DNA of 42,405 nt from Candidatus Latescibacterota bacterium (GTDB taxonomy: Bacteria; Latescibacterota; UBA2968; UBA8231): contig RKRN01000066.1 in NCBI GenBank assembly GCA_007571365.1, positions 1 to 42,405 of the forward strand. Direction: 5' to 3'. A model generated the notes under the pieces. The model searched no databases. It saw only the letters and a list, made by a program, of their open reading frames with translations, and was not told the origin of the DNA. The position numbers and the translations under genes are program-made. Positions 17,048 through 25,970 of this stretch are shown here, in pieces (the stretch's first letter is position 1; each line of letters starts with the position of its first letter).

Positions 17048-19570
17048 ATGAAACGCAATCGGAAACTCGTGCTGATCGTGGCACTGATCGCTGCGGCAGT
17101 GTACTACCTGCTGCCGAGCGTAGAATTTTACAGCATGGCGGACGACGAGCGAGAGGCCATGGCGCTGAAATCGCCCGGACAACTCGTCGATCTGAAAAAG
17201 CACTCGCTCAATTTGGGCCTAGACTTACAGGGCGGCATTCACCTCGTCTTGGAGGTCAAGACCGCGGGGATGGAACAGCAGGAAGCCCAAGATGCGGTCG
17301 CCCAAGCCCAGGAAGTCATCCGCAATCGCATCGATCAGTTTGGGGTGGCCGAGCCGACTATCCAGCGCCAAGGCGAAAACCGCATCATCATCGAGTTGCC
17401 CGGCGTCCAAGACGTACAGCGCGCCAAGGATTTAGTAGGCCAGACCGCGTTGCTCGAATTCCAGCTCCTCGAACCCGCTGAAGATCGCACTCGCCTGATC
17501 CAGCGCATCGACCAAGTGCTAGCACCGCAAGAAGAAGACACCGAGGAAGAAGAAGACCTCCTCCTTTCCTCCACCCCAGCAAGTACCCCCCTCTCCTCCA
17601 TGCTCAGCCCGGCTGGCGAAGACCTCGCGGTTGCGGGCCGCGACTTGCAGCGCGTCAAGAACCTGCTCAACACCCCAGAAGCCCAAGAGTTCATCCCCGC
17701 AGACGTAGAATTCCTCTTTTCGAGCAAACCCGACGGCGCCGAAGGCAATGAGTTTTATTTTCTCTACTTGGTGCGCAAGAAGCCAGAGATGACCGGGCAC
17801 ATGATTCAAGATGCCTTTGTCTCTATCGGGCAAGTAGTAGAGTACATGGGCCAGCCCATCGTCAATTTCTCGACCACCGACGAAGGGGTGCGGCTCTTCA
17901 GCCGTATCACCGGCGCCCACATCGGCGAGCGCATGGCCATCGTCCTCGACGAATCAGTGTACTCGGCTCCTACTATCCAGAACAAAATCAGCGAGGGGCG
18001 CGGCATCATCACCGGCAGCGGCTCTCAAGAAGAAGCCAAAGACCTCGCCATCGTGCTGCGGGCCGGCGCACTCCCGGCCGAGGTCGAAATCATCGAAGAC
18101 CGCACGGTCGGCCCCTCGCTGGGGCGCGACTCCATCGAGCAAGGCAAGACCGCCGCCATCTATAGCATGGTGCTGATCGCGATCTTCATGGTCCTCTACT
18201 ACCGAGCGGCCGGGCTGATCGCCGACTGCGCCCTTTTGCTCAACATGCTTTTCATCATGGCGGTCTTGGCCGGTTTTCACGCCACGCTGACCTTGCCCGG
18301 TATCGCCGGTATTATCCTGACCATCGGCATGGCCGTCGACGCCAACGTGCTGATTTTCGAGCGCATCCGCGAAGAGCTGCGCTCGGGCAAGACCGTTCGC
18401 GCGGCCATCGATTCCGGCTATGGCCACGCGCTTTCGGCCATCATTGACGCCAATGTAACTACATTTCTAGTCGGCATCGTGCTCTATCAGTTCGGCACCG
18501 GGCCGATCCGCGGCTTTGCCTTGACCCTGTGCATCGGCATCATCTCCAGCCTCTTTACGGCCTTTTTCGTAACCCGCACGATCTTCGAGTTGATCACCCG
18601 CAAGTCGGCGCAATCGAGCTTGAGCATCGGGCCGGTCGCGCTTTTTGCCAACCTGAACATCCGCTTTCTCTCGCTGCGCAACATTGGTTTTGGTGCCTCG
18701 GCGGCCGTGCTGCTCATCGGCATCGTCTCCATCTTGGGCATCAATGGCATCCGCAAGGGCATTGATTTTGCCGGCGGCACCTTGCTGGAATTGCACTTCG
18801 ATCCAGCCGTCCAAGTTGAGGACATCCGCAGCCAACTCGGTCGCATCCCGGTGGGCGATGCCGAAATCGACCTGAGCAAGAGCGAGATCAAGCAGTTCGG
18901 ATCGGAAAACGACATCCTCATCCGCGTCAGCGAAAGCGGAGCAGGCACCGAAGTGGCCGATGGCATCATGGGAGTGCTCAAGGCCGGATTCGCCGAAAGT
19001 ATCGAAGAAATGGAGTGGATCCGACGCCAAGAAAAGGTCGGCCCCAAAATCGGTAGTGAACTCAGCAGCGCAGCCGTGCGCGCGGTGTTGGTGGCCCTGG
19101 CACTGATCCTGATCTACATGGCTTGGCGCTTCCACCGCTTCCTCTACGGCATCGCCGCAGTCGTCGCACTTTTCCACGACGTGCTCATTACCCTCGGGCT
19201 ACTCTCGCTCTTCGACATTGAGATTACCCTCGCAGTGGTCGCCGCCCTACTGGCCATTGTCGGCTACTCGCTCAATGATACAATCGTAGTCTTCGATCGC
19301 ATCCGCGAGAATTTACCCATAGCCCGGCGGCAGGGCTTTGACGGCACAATCAATCAGAGCATCAACGAGTGTCTGAGCCGCACGCTGATTACCTCGGCGA
19401 CGACCCTCTTAGCCGTGCTGATACTGATGCTCTTTGGCGGCGAAGTTAACCGCGATTTTACCATCACCTTGATGATCGGCGTCGTGGTCGGCACCTATTC
19501 ATCTGTATTCGTCGCCAGCCCGGTGCTCTATCTAGGCCAACAGCGGGCCGCGGCTGAAAAGGCCAAATAA
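17048..19570 (+). CDS. secDF: Protein translocase SecDF (SecD-SecF fusion)
   Basis: An 840-residue RND-type membrane protein that uses the proton gradient to pull proteins out of SecYEG on the periplasmic side. SecD part: one N-terminal membrane helix (LVLIVALIAAAVYYLLPSVE), LGLDLQGGIHLVLEV, and after the periplasmic domain ALPAEVEIIEDRTVGPSLG and five helices with GMAVDANVLIFERIREEL. SecF part from about residue 540: GIDFAGGTLLELHF, KVGPKIGSEL and GYSLNDTIVVFDRIRENL. SecD and SecF are separate genes in many bacteria and fused in others, including Bacteroidota. Unusual is a low-complexity acidic then Ser/Thr-rich stretch at about 158-195 in the first periplasmic domain. It supports the export of the many secreted proteins in this window. 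Confidence 0.95.
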   Translation: MKRNRKLVLIVALIAAAVYYLLPSVEFYSMADDEREAMALKSPGQLVDLKKHSLNLGLDLQGGIHLVLEVKTAGMEQQEAQDAVAQAQEVIRNRIDQFGVAEPTIQRQGENRIIIELPGVQDVQRAKDLVGQTALLEFQLLEPAEDRTRLIQRIDQVLAPQEEDTEEEEDLLLSSTPASTPLSSMLSPAGEDLAVAGRDLQRVKNLLNTPEAQEFIPADVEFLFSSKPDGAEGNEFYFLYLVRKKPEMTGHMIQDAFVSIGQVVEYMGQPIVNFSTTDEGVRLFSRITGAHIGERMAIVLDESVYSAPTIQNKISEGRGIITGSGSQEEAKDLAIVLRAGALPAEVEIIEDRTVGPSLGRDSIEQGKTAAIYSMVLIAIFMVLYYRAAGLIADCALLLNMLFIMAVLAGFHATLTLPGIAGIILTIGMAVDANVLIFERIREELRSGKTVRAAIDSGYGHALSAIIDANVTTFLVGIVLYQFGTGPIRGFALTLCIGIISSLFTAFFVTRTIFELITRKSAQSSLSIGPVALFANLNIRFLSLRNIGFGASAAVLLIGIVSILGINGIRKGIDFAGGTLLELHFDPAVQVEDIRSQLGRIPVGDAEIDLSKSEIKQFGSENDILIRVSESGAGTEVADGIMGVLKAGFAESIEEMEWIRRQEKVGPKIGSELSSAAVRAVLVALALILIYMAWRFHRFLYGIAAVVALFHDVLITLGLLSLFDIEITLAVVAALLAIVGYSLNDTIVVFDRIRENLPIARRQGFDGTINQSINECLSRTLITSATTLLAVLILMLFGGEVNRDFTITLMIGVVVGTYSSVFVASPVLYLGQQRAAAEKAK

Positions 19571-19598
19571 AGCTAGTCAGGCGGGGCCGTCTCTCGCC

Positions 19599-20810
19599 AT
19601 GAAAACGATAGTAGTAGCTGCCTTCGTCCTGCTGTTGATCTACTGCGGACTGCCGCAGAATCGCTCCAGCCCCTTTGACGCCGTGTGGATGCTAGGTGCG
19701 CTGGCTCTCTTGGCTGCGGTTGGCGGCCAATTGGCGCAGGCGAGCCGCCTACCAGCACTGGTGGGATGGATCGGGGCTGGGATGTTGCTGGGCACTGGCG
19801 GCTTGCAGCTCGTCGAGCTAGGCGCACTCTCCCTGTACCAATTGCTCTTTCTCGCAGCCGGCCTCGGAGTCGGCTTCCAAGTAGGGCTGCACGTAGTATG
19901 GCCAACGTACGCTTGGCGTACGCTTGGGTGGGTAGCAGCAGCGACCGCGCTGGTCTTTGCCGCCGTGACTGCGGCTACCACATTGCTCGGGCTGCCTTGG
20001 GAGCAAGCCGTACTGCTCGGCGCATTAGCCGGTTTATGGGGGCCTTTCACCGGGATCCCGGAATTTGGCCGCCGCGGCGCCCTAGTGCTGGCCGTGCTAG
20101 GCACGGGCTGCGCCCTCGGGGCGTTGGCTGGAGCACTGGTCTTGCTGGAAACGGGAGCCTCGGGCTGGGTCGGGCGCGTCGGCCTATCGCTCGTATTTGG
20201 TGGCGGGCTGGGGCTGGGGCTGCGTCTTTTAAGGCGGTTCGCCACGCCAAGCGCGACTATAGTCTCCGGTCTAGTCGGTGCTTTTTTTTTAACAGCTCTC
20301 GCACTAGATACCCTCGGGCTGATGGCCCTGCCCTGCGGTCTGGTAGCGGGCCTCGTGCAGGACAAGCAGCAAAGCCGTCGCGTGCGGTTGCTGCTGCACC
20401 GGGGCGCACCGGTGGCCTTCATACTCTTTTTCGCACTCGTGGGGACCGCGCTCAATCTCGGCGCACTGTGGCCGTCCGCGGACGGGCTATACGAGGCCAC
20501 GCTCGTCCTAGTGACCGTGCCGCTACTTTTGCGGGGACTGGCACCCATAGCGTACTACCCGCTACTTGGCTACCATCCAAGATGGCGCATTGGCTGGCGG
20601 CTCCTGCCGCGCGGCGCGTTGCTGTTCGAGTTGTTCTGCGGCCCGCACGGGCTGGCCCCCTACGTAGGGGCCGAGGGTCTGCTGGCACAGGCCGTGCTCT
20701 TGGACATTCTCGTTTCGACCCTGCTTTTTTCTTTTTTAGCATTACTCGTAGATGCGAACCTTGTCTCCGCGGAAAAAGCCCACCCCTCCGCAGAAGGCGC
20801 GTCGGCCTGA
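19599..20810 (+). CDS. Kef/CPA2-like cation:proton antiporter membrane protein
   Basis: A 403-residue, very hydrophobic protein with about 11-12 predicted membrane segments. The pattern of short glycine-rich helices (LVGWIGAGMLLGTGGLQLV, LFLAAGLGVGFQVGL, LLGALAGLWGPFTGIPEFG) resembles the sodium/hydrogen exchanger domain of the CPA2/Kef family. The usual acidic pair of active antiporters is not obvious, and no TrkA-N/RCK domain follows, so transport activity and ion are uncertain. It begins 28 bases after secDF and is followed by a 66-base gap before yggS; it is probably in the same operon. A generic multi-pass membrane protein is the alternative. Confidence 0.55.
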   Translation: MKTIVVAAFVLLLIYCGLPQNRSSPFDAVWMLGALALLAAVGGQLAQASRLPALVGWIGAGMLLGTGGLQLVELGALSLYQLLFLAAGLGVGFQVGLHVVWPTYAWRTLGWVAAATALVFAAVTAATTLLGLPWEQAVLLGALAGLWGPFTGIPEFGRRGALVLAVLGTGCALGALAGALVLLETGASGWVGRVGLSLVFGGGLGLGLRLLRRFATPSATIVSGLVGAFFLTALALDTLGLMALPCGLVAGLVQDKQQSRRVRLLLHRGAPVAFILFFALVGTALNLGALWPSADGLYEATLVLVTVPLLLRGLAPIAYYPLLGYHPRWRIGWRLLPRGALLFELFCGPHGLAPYVGAEGLLAQAVLLDILVSTLLFSFLALLVDANLVSAEKAHPSAEGASA

Positions 20811-20876
20811 GCCAAGCCGCTGTTGGTTTGTGTCCAACTAGGCGGAGTTGTATCTTCAATGGTCTAGATATTTTGT

Positions 20877-21569
20877 ATGGACCACATCCGCGACAACTGG
20901 GAATTACTACACACCCGCATTGAGCGGGCGGCCGAGCGCAGCGGGCGCGCAGCGAGCGCGATTGAGGTGGTCGCCGTCAGCAAAACGCGCAGTGCCGGCG
21001 AAATCGAAGCGGCTTACGCCTGCGGCTTGCGCCTCGTGGGCGAAAATCGCATCCAAGAAGCAGCGGTCAAGCGCCCGCAGGTCGCCGCGCCGCTCGCTTG
21101 GCACTTTGTCGGCCACTTGCAGACGAATAAAGCCGGGCGGGCCAGCGAGCTTTTCGACCTCGTGCATTCGGTTGATTCCGCCCGGCTAGCGCGAGCACTC
21201 AGCCGCCGGGCCGAGCAGGCCGGGCGCACCAGCGAGGTGCTCTTGCAGGTAAACACGGCCGGTAGCCTGAGCCAAGCGGGAGTGGCTCCCGACCAACTCG
21301 TCGATCTAGTCGCAACGCTCGTGCCTCTGACGCACCTGCGGATCCGCGGCCTGATGACCATTGCCGCCCACAGCGAGGACGAAGCCACCGTCCGGGGTTG
21401 CTTTCGGACTCTGCGCGAGCTTGGCGAAAGAATCGCCGAGTGCGAATTTGCGGGCGTATCTATGGACTACCTATCCATGGGCATGAGCGGCGACTTTGAA
21501 CTCGCCATCGCCGAAGGGGCTAACCTGCTGCGCCTCGGCACGGCGATTTTCGGCCCGCGGCCGACCTGA
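20877..21569 (+). CDS. yggS: YggS/PLPBP-family pyridoxal-phosphate homeostasis protein
   Basis: A 230-residue single-domain alanine-racemase-fold protein. PLP would bind Lys36 in VVAVSKTRS. Other family motifs are LVGENRIQEA, WHFVGHLQTNK, LVHSVDSARLA, GLMTIAAH and SMDYLSMGMSGDFELAIAEGANLLRLGTAIFG near the end (phosphate-binding serines and the RLGTAIFG signature). Known members control free PLP and amino-acid balance and show no robust enzyme activity. Its place before yggT and ileS repeats a conserved cluster seen in many phyla (ylmE-ylmG-ileS in Gram-positives). Confidence 0.95.
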   Translation: MDHIRDNWELLHTRIERAAERSGRAASAIEVVAVSKTRSAGEIEAAYACGLRLVGENRIQEAAVKRPQVAAPLAWHFVGHLQTNKAGRASELFDLVHSVDSARLARALSRRAEQAGRTSEVLLQVNTAGSLSQAGVAPDQLVDLVATLVPLTHLRIRGLMTIAAHSEDEATVRGCFRTLRELGERIAECEFAGVSMDYLSMGMSGDFELAIAEGANLLRLGTAIFGPRPT

Positions 21570-21585
21570 TACACAGGAGATAATC

Positions 21586-21879
21586 GTGTTTGATTCCGGC
21601 GGTTTTTTTACCGACGTCAAGGGCCTCCTCATCACCCTCATCGAGCTCTACAGCTATGTGGTCCTCGTCCGGGTGCTGATCTCGTGGTTCAACCCCAGCC
21701 CCCACAACCCGCTCGTCCAATTCCTGCGCGGCGTCACCGATCCAGCCCTCGATACAGTGCGCTCCTTCCTGCCGAGGTTTTTTTGGTCAACCGGCATAGA
21801 CTTTACGCCGATAGTCCTATTTTTTCTGCTCAAGCTCGTCGTCGTCTTTCTCCACAATATCTTCCCCGTAGCTGAATGA
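21586..21879 (+). CDS. YggT-family membrane protein
   Basis: A 97-residue protein with two membrane segments (LLITLIELYSYVVLVRVLISW and PIVLFFLLKLVVVFLHNIF) and the YggT signature RVLISWFNPSPHNPLVQFLRGVTDPALD. I chose the GTG at 21586 because AGGAGA sits five bases before it; an in-frame ATG at 21496 lies inside yggS. The stop overlaps the ileS start as ATGA, which suggests coupled translation. In other bacteria YggT/YlmG proteins are linked to cell division, membrane organisation or osmotic tolerance; the mechanism is unclear. Confidence 0.9.
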   Translation: MFDSGGFFTDVKGLLITLIELYSYVVLVRVLISWFNPSPHNPLVQFLRGVTDPALDTVRSFLPRFFWSTGIDFTPIVLFFLLKLVVVFLHNIFPVAE

Positions 21880-24800
21880 GCATGGCACCGCAAACCCCTT
21901 TTGCTCCAGTCTCGTCCCAAGTCGATTTTCCCGCTCAGGAGCGCCACATCCTCGAATTCTGGCACCGCCGAGACCTGTATCGCCAATCCGTTGATGCCCG
22001 CTCGGTTGAGCGACCCTTTCGGTTCTACGACGGGCCGCCCTTTGCGACCGGCCTGCCTCACTACGGCAATCTGCTGGCGTCCATCACTAAGGACGTGGTG
22101 CCCCGCTACTGGACGATGCGCGGCTACCGGGTCGAGCGGCGCTGGGGTTGGGACTGCCACGGCCTGCCCGTCGAAAACGAAGCCGAGCAGCAGCTCGGGC
22201 TGCGGTCGCGGCGCGACATTCTCGCCTACGGCGTATCTCAGTTCAACGAGGCCTGCCGAGACTTGGTGCTGCGCTACACGGCCGAGTGGCAAAAGCTGAT
22301 CGAGCGGCTGGGGCGCTGGGTTGACTGGGATCACCAGTACCGGACGATGGACCCCGATTTCATGGAGTCCGTGTGGTGGGTGTTCAAGTCGCTGTGGGAC
22401 AAGGGACTTGTCTATGAGGGCTACAAGTCCCTCGCCTACTGTCCCCGCTGCGCGACCCCGCTGTCGAATTTCGAGGTCAACCAAGGCTACCAAGATACTC
22501 AGGATCCGTCGATTACAGTGCGCTTCCGCGTCGTCGGTGAGCCACGCCGGTCCCTGCTCGCTTGGACGACGACTCCGTGGACTCTGCCCTCCAACATGGG
22601 CTTGGCCATCGGGCGCGACATCAACTACGTGTGCGTCACCACCCGCGACGGGGAGCAGTTAGTTCTCGCTGCTTCCCTCGTTGAAGGCCTCTTCCGCCGG
22701 CACGACAGCGAAATCGCCGCGGTAACACCCGTCGCCGTCGAAGATCTCGTCGGGCTGCGCTACGAGCCCCTGTTTTCCTACTTCGCCGACCGCGCCGAAC
22801 AGGGTGCTTTCCGCGTCGTAACAGCCGACTTTGTCTCCACCGACGACGGCACCGGCATCGTCCACATTGCCCCGGGATTCGGCGAAGACGACTACCAACT
22901 TGGTCTGGCCGAGGGCTTGCCCGTGGCCTGCCCCATCGACGCCGACTGTTGCTTCACCGACGAGCTGCCGGACTTTGCGGGCACTTTCGTCAAGGACGCC
23001 GACACGCCTATCATCCGCCGCTTGCGCGCCGCGGGCCAGCTATTCGCCGAAGGCTCGGTTGAGCACGCCTACCCATTCTGCTGGCGCTGCGATTCGCCTC
23101 TCATCTACCGCACGATTTCCACTTGGTTCGTAAAAATCGAAGGCGCAGTAAAGGAAAAGATGCTCGCCGCCAATCGGCAGATCTGGTGGATTCCCGAACA
23201 CATCCGCGAGGGCCGCTTCGGCAAGGGCGTCGAGTCGGCGCCGGACTGGGCCGTCAGCCGCAACCGCTACTGGGGTACGCCGCTGCCGATCTGGCGCAAC
23301 GAGGAAACGGGCGAAGCCGTGTGCGTCGGCAGCCGCCAAGAGTTGTGCGAACTCACCGGCCGCGACGTGGACGACTTGCACAAGCACTTTATCGACGACC
23401 TCGAAATTCCAGCGCCGTCCGGGAACGGCTTGCTGCAGCGCGTACCCGAAGTCCTCGACTGCTGGTTTGAGTCTGGGTCCATGCCGTACGCCCAAAACCA
23501 CTACCCCTTTGGCCACAGCCAAGACTTCGAGGCCTCTTTTCCCGCCGACTTCATCTCCGAAAACCTCGACCAGACCCGAGGCTGGTTCTACACCTTGACG
23601 ATCCTCGCCGCAGCCCTGTTCGACAAGCCGGCCTTCCACAACTGCATCGTCGGCGGTATGCTGCTAGCGGCCGACGGACGCAAGCTAAGCAAGCGGCTGA
23701 AGAACTATCCCGATCCGGCTGAGATGCTCGAGACCTACGGAGCCGACGCCCTGCGCCTCTATCTGCTCAACTCACCGGCCATGAAGGCCGAGGAGCTGCG
23801 CTTTACCGAAGAGGGCATCAAGCAGAGTCTGCGCGATGTCATCATTCCCTTGTGGAATGCCTATAGCTTCTTCGTCACCTACGCGACCATTGACGGGTGG
23901 ACGCCAAGCGCCAGCCGCGCCCAGACGCTTGACCACCGCCTCGACCGCTGGATCGTTTCGGAGTTGCAGACCCTGCTCCGCGATCTCAATGCCGAGATGG
24001 AAGCCTACCGGCTCTATCGCACGGTGCCGGCGATGGTGGCCTTTATCGAGAAGCTGACCAACTGGTACATCCGCCGCAGCCGCCGCCGCTTCTGGAAGTC
24101 CGAGGACGACCAAGACAAGCAGGCCGCATACGACACCCTCTATCGCGTGCTGGTGACCTTCATCAAAGCCCTAGCCCCGGTCTTGCCCTTTATCACCGAA
24201 AGTATCTACCAGAACTTAGTGCGCTGCGTGGATCCCGCGGCTCCCGAAAGCATCCATCTGTGCGACATGCCACAGGCCGACGAGCACTTGCGCGATGCCC
24301 CCTTAGAGCAGCAGATGGAATTGGTGACGCGGGCCGTGGTCTTGGGCCGCTCGCTGCGCAGCAAGCACGCGCTCAAGGTGCGCCAGCCGCTGCGGCACCT
24401 GTGGCTGCTGCCCCCCAACAAAGCCAGTCGCCACGGGCTAGCGCAGATGACCGACTTGCTCGCCGACGAACTCAACGTCAAAGAGGTCGTGCTGGTAGAA
24501 GACGAGACCGAATTCAGCGAAGTTTCCTACCGGCCCGACTTCCGCGCCTTAGGGCCGCGCTTTGGCAAGCAGATGCCAAAAGTCGCCGCTCGCATCCAAG
24601 CCCTGACCGCTGAGGAGGTACAACTCCTCAAAAGCGGTGGCCAACTCGCGGTGGCCGACGGCGAAATTGGGCTGGCCGACATCGTCGTGCAGCGCCGCGA
24701 AAAAGAAGGCGTGGTGGTAGCCCTCGACAACAATCTCGGGGTGGGGTTGGATGTCCAACTCGACGACGAGTTAATCGCCGAATGCACGGCGCGCGAATTC

Positions 24801-25043
24801 GTAAACCGCGTGCAGAACATGCGCAAAGAGGCCGGGCTGGATGTGGCTGACCGCATTCACGTCTGGGTGCAAGGCGCGGCCGCCTTGGAGGAAGCGGTTC
24901 AGCAGCACGGCCTGTACATCGCCACCGAGATCCTAGCGCTGGCCCTCCACACCGGAGAGCGGCCCCGGCCCCAAGAGGTGCTCTTGCAACAGGAGCGGCA
25001 GGTCAACGGCCACGATAGCACCATTGCCATCGTTAGAGCCTAA
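21876..25043 (+). CDS. ileS: Isoleucyl-tRNA synthetase, probably type 2
   Basis: A 1055-residue class Ia synthetase that charges tRNA-Ile. The HIGH-type motif is HYGN at 62-65 (PPFATGLPHYGN), GWDCHGLPVE follows, and the KMSKS loop is KLSKR at 603-607 (KLSKRLKNYPDP). DQTRGWFYTL is also typical. The length and the KxSKRLKNYP form match the longer, eukaryote-like type 2 enzymes, which lack the C-terminal zinc finger of the type 1 enzyme; no such finger is visible here. Type 2 enzymes are often less sensitive to mupirocin (family knowledge, not shown here). The first ATG overlaps the yggT stop; a second ATG two codons later is possible. Confidence 0.95.
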   Translation: MSMAPQTPFAPVSSQVDFPAQERHILEFWHRRDLYRQSVDARSVERPFRFYDGPPFATGLPHYGNLLASITKDVVPRYWTMRGYRVERRWGWDCHGLPVENEAEQQLGLRSRRDILAYGVSQFNEACRDLVLRYTAEWQKLIERLGRWVDWDHQYRTMDPDFMESVWWVFKSLWDKGLVYEGYKSLAYCPRCATPLSNFEVNQGYQDTQDPSITVRFRVVGEPRRSLLAWTTTPWTLPSNMGLAIGRDINYVCVTTRDGEQLVLAASLVEGLFRRHDSEIAAVTPVAVEDLVGLRYEPLFSYFADRAEQGAFRVVTADFVSTDDGTGIVHIAPGFGEDDYQLGLAEGLPVACPIDADCCFTDELPDFAGTFVKDADTPIIRRLRAAGQLFAEGSVEHAYPFCWRCDSPLIYRTISTWFVKIEGAVKEKMLAANRQIWWIPEHIREGRFGKGVESAPDWAVSRNRYWGTPLPIWRNEETGEAVCVGSRQELCELTGRDVDDLHKHFIDDLEIPAPSGNGLLQRVPEVLDCWFESGSMPYAQNHYPFGHSQDFEASFPADFISENLDQTRGWFYTLTILAAALFDKPAFHNCIVGGMLLAADGRKLSKRLKNYPDPAEMLETYGADALRLYLLNSPAMKAEELRFTEEGIKQSLRDVIIPLWNAYSFFVTYATIDGWTPSASRAQTLDHRLDRWIVSELQTLLRDLNAEMEAYRLYRTVPAMVAFIEKLTNWYIRRSRRRFWKSEDDQDKQAAYDTLYRVLVTFIKALAPVLPFITESIYQNLVRCVDPAAPESIHLCDMPQADEHLRDAPLEQQMELVTRAVVLGRSLRSKHALKVRQPLRHLWLLPPNKASRHGLAQMTDLLADELNVKEVVLVEDETEFSEVSYRPDFRALGPRFGKQMPKVAARIQALTAEEVQLLKSGGQLAVADGEIGLADIVVQRREKEGVVVALDNNLGVGLDVQLDDELIAECTAREFVNRVQNMRKEAGLDVADRIHVWVQGAAALEEAVQQHGLYIATEILALALHTGERPRPQEVLLQQERQVNGHDSTIAIVRA

Positions 25044-25056
25044 GAAGAGAGAAAAA

Positions 25057-25461
25057 ATGAACGACCAATCCAAACAGATGGACCAAAAAGACCTCAATTT
25101 TTTCAAAAAATTGCTCCGCGAAAAAATCGCCCAGACCTCGGCCGACGTCGAAGCCATCGAAAATACCTCGCGCAACGACGCCCGAGAAACAGCCTCCGAG
25201 GACCGCTCGACCTATTCGCTGCACATGGCCGACCACGGAACCGACGCTATGGAGCGCGAGAAATCCCTGCTCCTCGCCCAGCGCGGAGGCGATTACATCG
25301 ACTACTTAAACGAGGCCCTGCAACGCATTGAGGACGGCACCTTTGGCATCTGCCGCACCTGTAAGGGGCCAATCGGCCGCGGCCGCTTAGAGGCCGTGCC
25401 CACCGCCACCCAGTGCATTAGCTGCAAGTCCAAACGCGAAGAGGCAGCGGATTTAGAGTGA
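25057..25461 (+). CDS. DksA/TraR-family zinc-finger protein
   Basis: A 134-residue protein with an N-terminal coiled coil and a C-terminal four-cysteine zinc finger: Cys99, Cys102, Cys120, Cys123 (CRTC...CISC). Between the coiled-coil arms is MADHGTDAMERE, an acidic tip resembling the DxxDxA tip with which DksA reaches the RNA polymerase secondary channel. It probably modulates transcription initiation with or without ppGpp. I preferred the ATG at 25057 to one at 25024, which lies inside ileS. It sits between ileS and lspA, a position also known for DksA-like genes elsewhere, and its stop overlaps the lspA start as GTGA. Confidence 0.88.
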   Translation: MNDQSKQMDQKDLNFFKKLLREKIAQTSADVEAIENTSRNDARETASEDRSTYSLHMADHGTDAMEREKSLLLAQRGGDYIDYLNEALQRIEDGTFGICRTCKGPIGRGRLEAVPTATQCISCKSKREEAADLE

Positions 25462-25964
25462 AGTTTCTGTGGATCATACCCCTAGCCGTGGCCATCGATC
25501 AAGCGAGCAAACTCATCGTCCGCGGCTCTATGGCACTACACCAGTCCGATCCTGTATGGGGCGACTTTTTTCGCCTGACCTACATCCACAACCCCGGCGC
25601 GGCCTTCGGGCTAAATCTGGGCAGCCCGCTACTGCACACGGCCTTCTCGTTCCTCGCCTTCGGCATCCTCGTGTACCTCTATCGCTCGCTCGCCGCCAAC
25701 GAACGGCTTTTGCGTTTAGCCCTCTGCTTGGTATTGGGCGGTGCTGTGGGCAATATCATCGACCGCCTGTACTTGGGGGCCGTGGTGGATTTTTTAGACT
25801 TCGGCTTTGGGGATTTGCGCTGGCCGATCTTCAACTTTGCCGATTCCTTTGTCACCGTCGGCGTCTTGCTCTTGCTTTTGGGCTACTCGCGCCGCGAAAA
25901 GACCGACGGATGCCCAAAGCAGCCGTCCTCCCCGGCACCCGAAGAGGAAACAGTCCAGCCGTAA
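25458..25964 (+). CDS. lspA: Lipoprotein signal peptidase (signal peptidase II)
   Basis: A 168-residue inner-membrane aspartic protease that removes signal peptides from prolipoproteins. Four membrane helices are visible. The catalytic pair is Asp111 (GAVVDFLDF) and Asp129 (FNFADSF); GNIIDR at 99-103 and NPGAAFG at 45-51 are also conserved. The start is GTG, overlapping the dksA-like stop by four bases, which suggests coupled translation. A hydrophilic tail rich in Pro/Glu follows the last helix. It lies between ileS and rluD, the usual order. Confidence 0.95.
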   Translation: MKFLWIIPLAVAIDQASKLIVRGSMALHQSDPVWGDFFRLTYIHNPGAAFGLNLGSPLLHTAFSFLAFGILVYLYRSLAANERLLRLALCLVLGGAVGNIIDRLYLGAVVDFLDFGFGDLRWPIFNFADSFVTVGVLLLLLGYSRREKTDGCPKQPSSPAPEEETVQP

Positions 25965-25970
25965 ATTCCC

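Noticed and set aside
18467-19177. 236-codon open frame antisense to secDF (and others of 130-300 codons antisense to ileS, the antiporter and glycosyltransferase genes)
   Set aside because: These are composition shadows of high-G+C genes: no ribosome sites, biased residues, and complete overlap with well-supported genes.
19685-20923. 412-codon plus-strand frame overlapping the antiporter gene and the yggS start
   Set aside because: Arg/Ala/Gly-rich shadow translation without domain motifs; the overlapping frame encodes a clear multi-pass membrane protein.
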